64,000 nucleotides of DNA. It comes from Polaromonas sp. (GTDB taxonomy: Bacteria; Pseudomonadota; Gammaproteobacteria; Burkholderiales; Burkholderiaceae_C). Where the stretch lies: contig JAIPCZ010000006.1 of assembly GCA_021737975.1 (NCBI GenBank), forward strand, positions 1 to 64,000, given 5' to 3'. Below are positions 58,041 to 64,000 of this stretch, one piece after another (positions within the stretch are counted from its first letter, which is position 1; every line of letters starts with the position of its first letter). The translations under genes were made by a program, and so were the position numbers. The notes under the pieces are model-generated. The model searched no databases, was not told the origin of the DNA, and was given only the letters and a program-made list of their open reading frames with translations.

Positions 58041-58811
58041 ATGCAACTCCAAGATATTCTTTATTCCCAGGGCTTTGGCACCCGGCGTGTTTGCGCCGGT
58101 TTGATTCAGCAGGGTTTGGTTCAGGTCTATGAAGCGGGTCAGTCAGCAGCCCCCGTCAGGTGCCTTCAGGCCGCCGCTGAATTTGTTGCCGAGGGCCTGC
58201 GCTTTCAGGTTCAGGGGGTGGACTGGCCGTATGCCGAGAAGGCCTACATCATGCTGAACAAGCCGGTTGCCACCGAGTGCTCGCAAAAGCCGTCGACCTA
58301 CCCCAGCATCTACACCCTGCTGCCGTCGCCGCTGCGGCTGCGCCCGCAAAAGGGCGCCGTGCAGGGAGTCCAGGCCGTCGGCAGGCTCGACCAGGACACC
58401 ACGGGCCTGCTGTTGCTCACCGACGACGGCAAGTTCATCCACCGCATGAGTTCACCGCGCCACCATGTGCCCAAAGTCTATGAAGTGACGGTCAAACACC
58501 CGCTCGATGCGCGCCAGGTCGACCAGTTGCTGGCAGGTGTGGTGCTTGACGACGACCCCAAGCCGGTGCGCGCGGCAGTTTGCGAGGCAGTCTCTGAATT
58601 TCATTTGCGCTTGACGCTCACCGAGGGCAAATACCACCAGGTCAAACGCATGGTCGCCGCCGTGAGCAACCGGGTTGAGGCGTTGCACCGCTCACAAATC
58701 GGCGGTCTGCGTTTGCCCGAAGACCTGGCGGCGGGTCATTGGCGCTGGCTCAGTGCCGCCGACCTGGCCAGCATTGCCGGCGTGCCTGCCGCGGTATGCT
58801 CCACAGCATGA
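58041..58811 (+). CDS. rsuA: 16S rRNA pseudouridine(516) synthase
   Basis: This 256-residue RsuA/RluB-family enzyme has an S4-like N-terminal domain (about 1-60) and the catalytic GRLDQDTTGLLLLTDDG loop, where the Asp after RL is the nucleophile. KVYEVTVKHPL and LTEGKYHQVKRM follow, all standard for RsuA. It modifies U516 in 16S rRNA. The stop overlaps the next start (ATGA). Confidence 0.92.
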   Translation: MQLQDILYSQGFGTRRVCAGLIQQGLVQVYEAGQSAAPVRCLQAAAEFVAEGLRFQVQGVDWPYAEKAYIMLNKPVATECSQKPSTYPSIYTLLPSPLRLRPQKGAVQGVQAVGRLDQDTTGLLLLTDDGKFIHRMSSPRHHVPKVYEVTVKHPLDARQVDQLLAGVVLDDDPKPVRAAVCEAVSEFHLRLTLTEGKYHQVKRMVAAVSNRVEALHRSQIGGLRLPEDLAAGHWRWLSAADLASIAGVPAAVCSTA

Positions 58812-59713
58812 GCCTGCTGTTTGACTCCTTCTGGCGTGCGCTGGCCTATGGCTTGAAGCCCAGGGTCGTCGCGCTGTCTTTTTTGCCGCTGCTGCTGATG
58901 ACTGGGCTGGCCCTCGGCCTGGGTCATTTCTATTGGGACGGCTTGCTGACATCCGTGCGACTGTGGCTCGAGTCGTCGACATTGGTGGGCAGCATGACCG
59001 GTTGGTTGCAGAGTTTTGGCATGGGTGACCTGAAGGCCGTGCTGGCACCGCTGATCGTGATTTTTGCGGTGACACCGGTCATTGTGGTCTTCTCCCTGAT
59101 GGTGGTGGCGCTCATGATGGCGCCCGCGCTGACCGCGCTGGTGGCCAAAAACAGATTTCCGACACTGGAGCGCAAGCGCGGCGGCTCATTGCTTGCCAGC
59201 CTGTGGTGGTCGCTGGTCTCCACGCTGCTGGCGCTGGTGGCGCTGATCGTGTCGGTACCGCTGTGGCTTATTCCCCCCCTGATTTTTATTTTGCCGCCGC
59301 TGATCTGGGGTTGGCTCACCTACCGCGTGATGGCTTTCGATGCGATGGCCGAGCACGCCAGCAGCGAGGAGCGGCGCGAGATTTTTCGTCGCCATCGGAT
59401 CAGCCTTCTTGGCATCGGCCTGTTTTGCGGCTACCTCGGGGCGGCCCCAAGCCTGATCTGGGCATCGGGTGTTTTGCTGGTCGCGGCGTTCGTGGTTCTG
59501 GTGCCCCTTGCGATCTGGCTTTACACGATGGTGTTTGCCTTTGCATCGCTTTGGTTTGCACACTTTTGCCTGGCGGCACTGCAATTGCTGCGCGAGGAGC
59601 GTGCCCGCGCCGCCGCCGCGCCAACACCTCCCGACGTGTTGAACCTCGATTCTTTGACCCCGTCCCTCAGCCATGAACCCGACCGACCCAATCCCCCCCC
59701 ATCGCCATCCTGA
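58808..59713 (+). CDS. EI24/CysZ-like inner-membrane protein
   Basis: This 301-residue protein has about five to six transmembrane helices and the EI24 domain pattern. It begins SLLFDSFWRALAYGLKPRV and contains LWLIPPLIFILPPLIWGWL followed by TYRVMAFDAMAEHAS. The C-terminal tail is Pro/Ala-rich. Related CysZ proteins import sulfate, but most betaproteobacterial members are uncharacterised. The ATG at 58808 overlaps the rsuA stop, and the 3' end overlaps the next gene by 41 bases. Confidence 0.82.
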   Translation: MSLLFDSFWRALAYGLKPRVVALSFLPLLLMTGLALGLGHFYWDGLLTSVRLWLESSTLVGSMTGWLQSFGMGDLKAVLAPLIVIFAVTPVIVVFSLMVVALMMAPALTALVAKNRFPTLERKRGGSLLASLWWSLVSTLLALVALIVSVPLWLIPPLIFILPPLIWGWLTYRVMAFDAMAEHASSEERREIFRRHRISLLGIGLFCGYLGAAPSLIWASGVLLVAAFVVLVPLAIWLYTMVFAFASLWFAHFCLAALQLLREERARAAAAPTPPDVLNLDSLTPSLSHEPDRPNPPPSPS

Positions 59714-60518
59714 CAAGGCGCCCAACTTCGGCTTGATCATCATTGGCGACGAAATTTTGTCTGGCAAGCGCACTGACAAGCATTTGCCCAAGGTGATCGA
59801 CTTGCTCAAGGCGCGCGGCCTGTCACTGGCCTACGCCGATTACGTGGGCGACGACCCTGATCGCATCACCGCTGCCTTGCGGCGCGCCTTTGCGTCGGGT
59901 GACGTCGTGTTCTCCACGGGTGGCATTGGGGCCACGCCCGACGACCACACCCGCCAGTGCGCAGCGCGCGCGCTGGGCTCGGGCCTTGTGTTGCACCCGC
60001 AGGCCAGGGTTCTTATCGAGCAACGCATGCGGGACGTCGCGCTGGAGCAGGGCAAGCCCTACGACCCCAGCCAGGCCGACAACCTGCACCGACTCAATAT
60101 GGGGGTATTTCCGCAGGGGGCTGAAATTATTCCCAATCCGTACAACAAGATCCCTGGCTTCAGTTGCGGCGCTGTTCACTTTGTCCCAGGATTTCCTGTC
60201 ATGGCCTGGCCCATGATCGAGTGGGTGCTTGACACCCATTACGCTTCGTTCTTTGCCCGGGACACCTGGCTGGAGCGTTCAGTGATTGTTTTTGGTGCAA
60301 TGGAAGCCACCTTGACCCCCCTGATGGAGTCCATCGAACGCGATTTCGCCGGCATCAAGGTCTTCAGCCTGCCCAGTGTCGACCACCCCGAGTACGGGCG
60401 ACACATAGAACTCGGAGTCAAGGGGGCGCCCGATGCCGTATCTGCAGCGTTTCCAGCGCTGCGCGACGGGCTCCTGGCATTTCAGGTCCAATTGGGCCCC
60501 GAAATGGTGCGCTCCTGA
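59673..60518 (+). CDS. Molybdopterin-binding-domain (MoaB/CinA-N type) protein
   Basis: This 281-residue protein starts after a Pro/His-rich leader with FGLIIIGDEILSGKRTDKHL. It includes VFSTGGIGATPDDHTRQCAA, the molybdopterin-binding MoaB/MogA/CinA signature (TGGIG and DDHT). It lacks the CinA deamidase C-terminal domain and instead has about 100 unassigned residues. Annotated relatives are called competence/damage-inducible protein A-like. A role in pterin cofactor handling is possible but unproven. It overlaps the EI24 gene by 41 bases in another frame. Confidence 0.82.
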   Translation: MNPTDPIPPHRHPDKAPNFGLIIIGDEILSGKRTDKHLPKVIDLLKARGLSLAYADYVGDDPDRITAALRRAFASGDVVFSTGGIGATPDDHTRQCAARALGSGLVLHPQARVLIEQRMRDVALEQGKPYDPSQADNLHRLNMGVFPQGAEIIPNPYNKIPGFSCGAVHFVPGFPVMAWPMIEWVLDTHYASFFARDTWLERSVIVFGAMEATLTPLMESIERDFAGIKVFSLPSVDHPEYGRHIELGVKGAPDAVSAAFPALRDGLLAFQVQLGPEMVRS

Positions 60519-60539
60519 GGTTTTCTCGGATATTTCGAA

Positions 60540-60566
60540 TCAATTGCACTAATGTGGTGCAATTGA
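60540..60566. promoter_or_regulatory. NtrC binding site upstream of glnA
   Basis: TCAATTGCAC and GTGCAATTGA form a perfect 10-bp inverted repeat with a 7-bp spacer. It includes the NtrC consensus TGCAC-N7-GTGCA (60545-60561). Its centre is about 160 bp before the predicted sigma-54 start at about 60714. Confidence 0.85.
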
Positions 60567-60687
60567 TCCAAGGCAACCGCCTCTGAATCGCCGTCATTCA
60601 AATTCTCTCGTCGCCGGCTTATTTTAAAGAGTTGAAACACAAGGCAAAATACGTCCCTGGACCGATCCCGTCAAAACTTGCGGGGTC

Positions 60688-60703
60688 TGGCACAAAACCT
60701 GCA
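60688..60703 (+). promoter_or_regulatory. Sigma-54 promoter of glnA
   Basis: TGGCACAAAACCTGCA matches the -24/-12 consensus with one main deviation (C for T before TGC) and the correct GG-N10-GC spacing. The start would be near 60714 and the leader about 37 nt. Confidence 0.85.
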
Positions 60704-60750
60704 TTCCCAATCCACAACCCCTTTTAACAACTGTTCCTCTGGAGTAACTC

Positions 60751-62166
60751 ATGGCCAAGACCGTCGCAGACGTGATGAAGATGGTGAAAGACAACGAAGT
60801 CAAATTTGTTGACTTCCGTTTCACCGATACCCGTGGCAAAGAGCAGCACGTCACCGTGCCTGTGTCCCACTTTGACGAAGACAAGTTCACTTCCGGTCAC
60901 GCCTTTGACGGCTCTTCCGTGGCAGGCTGGAAGGGCATCGAAGCCTCGGACATGCAACTCATGCCCGACCCCAATACCGCCAATATCGATCCTTTCTTTG
61001 AAGAAACCACCATCTTCATGAGCTGCGACGTGATCGAACCCAGCGATGGCAAGGCCTATGAGCGTGACCCACGCTCGGTGGCACATCGTGCAGAAGCCTA
61101 TCTCAAGGCCTCCGGCATGGGCGACACGGCCTACTTTGGTCCGGAGCCAGAATTCTTCTTGTTTGATGACGTGCGTTGGAACACCGATGCATCCGGCTGT
61201 TTCTTCAAGGTTGACGACTACGAAGCACCCTGGAACTCCGGCAAGAAAATCGAAGGCGGTAACCGCGGCCACCGTCCCACCACCAAGGGTGGTTATTTTC
61301 CCGTGCCCCCGGTCGACAGCACCCAAGACATGCGCTCTGAGATGTCTTTGATTCTTGAATCCTTGGGCATCCCGGTTGAAGTGCACCACCACGAAGTGGC
61401 AGCCCCCGGCCAATGCGAATTGGGCACCAAGTTCAGCACGCTGGTCGAGCGCGCCGACTGGACCCAGGTCTTGAAATACGTGGTGCAAAACGTGGCCAAC
61501 GCCTACGGCAAAACCGCCACCTTCATGCCCAAGCCCATCGTGGGTGACAACGGCAGCGGCATGCACGTGCACCAGTCGATCTGGAAAGATGGCAAAAACC
61601 TGTTTGCTGGCGACGGTTATGCTGGTTTGAGCGACTTTGCCCTGTACTACATTGGCGGCATCATCAAGCACGCCCGTGCCTTGAACGCCATCACCAACCC
61701 AGGCACCAACAGCTACAAGCGCCTGGTGCCCGGTTTTGAAGCACCGGTCAAGCTGGCCTACTCGGCCAAGAACCGCTCAGCTTCGATTCGTATTCCCTAT
61801 GTGGCCAACCCCAAGGGTCGCCGCATCGAAGCACGTTTCCCTGATCCGCTGATGAACCCCTACCTCGGCTTTTCCGCCTTGATGATGGCCGGTCTCGACG
61901 GCGTGGAAAACAAGATCCATCCGGGCGAAGCCGCCACCAAGGATCTGTACCATCTGCCACCCGAAGAAAACGCGCTGATCCCCACCGTCTGCCACAGCCT
62001 GGACCAGGCGCTGGAATGCCTGGATGCAGACCGTGCTTTCCTGACCAAGGGTGGGGTCTTCACCGACGGCCTGCTGGATGCCTACATTGAACTCAAGATG
62101 GGTGAAGTCACGCGCTTGCGCATGGCGACGCATCCGATTGAATTTGACATGTACTACTCGCTGTAA
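60751..62166 (+). CDS. glnA: Glutamine synthetase type I
   Basis: This 471-residue GSI-beta enzyme assimilates ammonium into glutamine. Visible are [20 protein letters not shown] near the N-terminus, [19 protein letters not shown], the catalytic [19 protein letters not shown], and the adenylylation-region pattern LYHLPPEE with Tyr near residue 400. Activity is probably controlled by GlnE adenylylation, and transcription by NtrC and sigma-54. A terminator follows, so a second promoter is likely needed for the downstream glnL region. Confidence 0.98.
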   Translation: MAKTVADVMKMVKDNEVKFVDFRFTDTRGKEQHVTVPVSHFDEDKFTSGHAFDGSSVAGWKGIEASDMQLMPDPNTANIDPFFEETTIFMSCDVIEPSDGKAYERDPRSVAHRAEAYLKASGMGDTAYFGPEPEFFLFDDVRWNTDASGCFFKVDDYEAPWNSGKKIEGGNRGHRPTTKGGYFPVPPVDSTQDMRSEMSLILESLGIPVEVHHHEVAAPGQCELGTKFSTLVERADWTQVLKYVVQNVANAYGKTATFMPKPIVGDNGSGMHVHQSIWKDGKNLFAGDGYAGLSDFALYYIGGIIKHARALNAITNPGTNSYKRLVPGFEAPVKLAYSAKNRSASIRIPYVANPKGRRIEARFPDPLMNPYLGFSALMMAGLDGVENKIHPGEAATKDLYHLPPEENALIPTVCHSLDQALECLDADRAFLTKGGVFTDGLLDAYIELKMGEVTRLRMATHPIEFDMYYSL

Positions 62167-62211
62167 GTGGCCGCTCCGGGTTGTGCTTGGCAACCCTGGG
62201 GTCAAAAATGG

Positions 62212-62235
62212 GGACGGCTCTGGCCGTCCTTTTTT
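62212..62235 (+). terminator. Intrinsic terminator after glnA
   Basis: GGACGGC (62212-62218) pairs with GCCGTCC (62223-62229) around TCTG, followed by six T (62230-62235). It lies 45 bp after the glnA stop. Confidence 0.88.
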
Positions 62236-62310
62236 ATTGTGGGAAACTCTGAGCCCATACCGTGGCGATGGATGCCATGGCTTTGCTGATGAGAGAGGGC
62301 TTGAATTTTT

Positions 62311-62805
62311 ATGACACAAATCACTTGGACGGGCTTGCTGCTGTTGCTGCTATGTGCCAATGCACAGGCTCAGGAGAAAATTTACCGTTGCGGTAATGCC
62401 TACACCAACACCGTCACGGAAGCGCAGGCAAAAAACTGCAAGTTGGTGGAGGGTGCCAACGTGACGGTGGTGCAAGGCACCCGTCCGGCACAGCAGCCTG
62501 CGCCAGTGCAAGCCGGCGCTGCCAGCGCCGGTCCGCGTGTGAATACGCAGGAGCAAAAATCGCGTGACTCCGATGCCCGTCTGATTTTGCAATCGGAGCT
62601 GCAAAAAGCCGAGGCCCGGCAAGCCGAGTTGCTCAAGGAGTACAACAACGGCGAGCCTGAAAAGCGCGGGGATGAGGCGCGTAATCACCAGCGCTACCTG
62701 GACCGGGTGGCTGAACTCAAAGCCAGCCTGGCGCGAAACGAAAGTGACATTGCCGGTATTCGCCGCGAACTCGGGCGCCTGCCCGTCAGTCCGGCGGCTC
62801 GTTAG
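62311..62805 (+). CDS. Small secreted DUF4124-like protein between glnA and glnL
   Basis: This 164-residue protein has a signal peptide (about 1-20, ending NAQAQ). A short N-terminal motif EKIYRCGNAYTNTVTEAQAKNC follows, with two Cys as in DUF4124-type domains. Then come a Pro/Ala-rich linker and a charged coiled-coil region (about 90-155) with heptad-like Leu spacing. The function is unknown. Its location between glnA and glnL, 17 bp before glnL, suggests cotranscription with the nitrogen sensor rather than a proven functional link. Confidence 0.75.
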   Translation: MTQITWTGLLLLLLCANAQAQEKIYRCGNAYTNTVTEAQAKNCKLVEGANVTVVQGTRPAQQPAPVQAGAASAGPRVNTQEQKSRDSDARLILQSELQKAEARQAELLKEYNNGEPEKRGDEARNHQRYLDRVAELKASLARNESDIAGIRRELGRLPVSPAAR

Positions 62806-62822
62806 TTGTCCCAGGCTCGACC

Positions 62823-63917
62823 TTGAAACTGGCTTTTCCCAAATATCGTGCCCCGCCGGGCAGCATGGTGACCCAGCGTTTCGGCGCCTTTGATTTGTTG
62901 GCCACGCTGGTGGCCGTGGTGCAAAGTGACGGCACCGTCACGTTTGCCAACGCCGCCCTGGAAGATGCGCTGGGCGTCTCGAGGCGCACCATTGTGGGCT
63001 CGCATTTACCAGATTCCTTCACTGAGCCCGCCCATTTGCAGACCGCGCTGCAGGGCGCGGGCAGCAACGAGTTTGCGGCGCTGCGCTACGACGCCAAGTT
63101 GCTGCGACTGGGGCGCGAACTGTTGCCGGTGCATGTGATCGTGACCCAAACCGAAAGTGCCGACATCATCGTTGAACTGCTGCCGCTGGAGCAGCAGGCG
63201 CGCCAGGACCGTGAAGAGCGCCTGGCCGAGCAGGCACAAGCCAACAAGGAACTGATTCGCAACCTGGCCCATGAAATCAAGAACCCGCTGGGGGGCATTC
63301 GTGGCGCAGCGCAGCTGCTGGAGCTGGAATTGGATCAGCCCGAGCTCTCTGAATACACCCAGGTCATCATCCATGAGGCTGACCGTCTGCAGTCGCTGGT
63401 GGACCGTTTGCTGGCGCCCCACCGCCGGCCCCATGTGGTGGGGGATGTCAACATTCACGAAGTTTGTGAGCGGGTGCGCTCGCTGATTCTGGCGGAGTTC
63501 CCCAAGGGACTGGAGCTGGTGCGGGACTACGACACCTCGATCCCCGAGTTCCGTGGCGACCGCGAGCAACTCATCCAGGCCCTCATCAACATTGCCCACA
63601 ACGCGGCGCATGCGCTGGTCGATCGGATCGCGCGGGGTGACGGGCAGATCATTTTTCGTACCCGGGTGGCGCGGCAAAGCACTTTTGGCAAACAACGCTA
63701 CCGGTTGGCATTGGAATTGCATGTGATTGACAACGGGCCTGGTGTGCCAGACTCGATCAAAGACCGTATTTTTTACCCGCTGGTGTCGGGGCGGGAGGGT
63801 GGCTCGGGGCTGGGTCTGACATTGGCGCAAACCTTTGTCCAGCAGCACCATGGCCTGATCGAGTGTGACAGTGTGCCAGGTGCCACGGATTTCAAGATTC
63901 TGATTCCCCTGCCCTGA
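62823..63917 (+). CDS. glnL: Nitrogen regulation sensor histidine kinase NtrB
   Basis: This 364-residue soluble kinase has an N-terminal PAS domain (about 20-125) with DLLATLVAVVQSDGTVTFANAALE. The HisKA phospho-acceptor is in IRNLAHEIKNPLGGIRGAAQ. The HATPase has NIAHNAAHAL, DNGPGVPDSI and GGSGLGLTLAQTF. It phosphorylates NtrC under nitrogen limitation, under PII control. The start is uncertain: TTG at 62823 (used here) or ATG at 62865, which removes 14 residues. ntrC probably begins just beyond the window; the last 83 bases contain no gene I can identify. Confidence 0.93.
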   Translation: MKLAFPKYRAPPGSMVTQRFGAFDLLATLVAVVQSDGTVTFANAALEDALGVSRRTIVGSHLPDSFTEPAHLQTALQGAGSNEFAALRYDAKLLRLGRELLPVHVIVTQTESADIIVELLPLEQQARQDREERLAEQAQANKELIRNLAHEIKNPLGGIRGAAQLLELELDQPELSEYTQVIIHEADRLQSLVDRLLAPHRRPHVVGDVNIHEVCERVRSLILAEFPKGLELVRDYDTSIPEFRGDREQLIQALINIAHNAAHALVDRIARGDGQIIFRTRVARQSTFGKQRYRLALELHVIDNGPGVPDSIKDRIFYPLVSGREGGSGLGLTLAQTFVQQHHGLIECDSVPGATDFKILIPLP

Positions 63918-64000
63918 TCGCAAGGGAGGCTGCAGCGCACCGCAAGGTGACTGCAGGCTGTTGCGGCGAGGGCCCAACCTATAAGGCAAGACAAGCTGAT

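Overview
The window is GC-rich, gene-dense, single-chromosome-like DNA of a betaproteobacterium. The order gyrA-serC-pheA-tyrA-(aroA/cmk fusion)-rpsA-ihfB-lapA-lapB-hldA-hldD, the CrcB/ComEA/Dxs/IspA/XseB housekeeping genes, and the TRAP, tungstate and AOR accessory genes fit Burkholderiales. Comamonadaceae is most likely, perhaps Rhodoferax-like. That assignment is inference from gene content and style; no search was run. I saw no rRNA, tRNA, CRISPR array, prophage or complete insertion sequence.

Layout. 1-3.1 kb: the end of an outer-membrane beta-barrel gene, a membrane-anchored TPR protein, and a membrane-anchored Fe-S/FAD oxidoreductase. 3.1-6.1 kb (minus): 3-mercaptopyruvate-type sulfurtransferase, EamA transporter, Rieske oxygenase. 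6.2-9.3 kb (plus): xseB-ispA-dxs. 9.4-14.2 kb: two tandem Tat-exported TRAP binding proteins converging on a TRAP permease pair across a long perfect hairpin. 14.2-17.7 kb: tungstate transporter tupBCA with a divergent ModE-like regulator. 17.8-18.8 kb: azlCD. 18.9-25.9 kb: a signalling operon (periplasmic histidine phosphatase, a very large hybrid histidine kinase split by one in-frame amber codon, an HD-GYP response regulator). 25.9-29.6 kb (minus): AcoR-like regulator and molybdate transporter modABC. 29.7-32.9 kb: sensor kinase and NtrC-family activator. 33.1-35.0 kb: an octaheme-type lipoprotein cytochrome behind a canonical sigma-54 promoter. 35.2-39.6 kb: a tungsten aldehyde oxidoreductase (AOR) operon with four-cluster ferredoxin, catalytic subunit, NAD(P)H/FAD subunit, MoaD-like protein and a small unknown protein. 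39.7-53.9 kb (minus): the housekeeping block. 54-64 kb (plus): OmpA-like protein; an operon of an unknown protein, a MaoC-phosphotransacylase fusion and acetate kinase; rsuA; an EI24 membrane protein; a molybdopterin-binding-domain protein; then the nitrogen-control set glnA, a small secreted protein and glnL.

How the parts may work together. The most coherent accessory theme is tungsten/molybdenum redox metabolism. Separate tungstate and molybdate importers, each beside its own regulator, lie within 20 kb of a complete bacterial AOR operon that has its own MoaD-like sulfur carrier. Immediately upstream are a multiheme cytochrome and a two-component system whose response regulator carries the GAFTGA sigma-54 contact loop. 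The cytochrome promoter is a near-perfect -24/-12 element with CGACA/TGTCG repeats about 180 bp upstream. A 16-bp palindrome, ACTAGGGWTWACCCTA, precedes both the AOR operon and the phosphotransacylase/acetate kinase operon 20 kb away. This suggests a shared regulator for aldehyde/carboxylate and acyl-phosphate metabolism. These links are inferred from motifs and proximity and have not been demonstrated.
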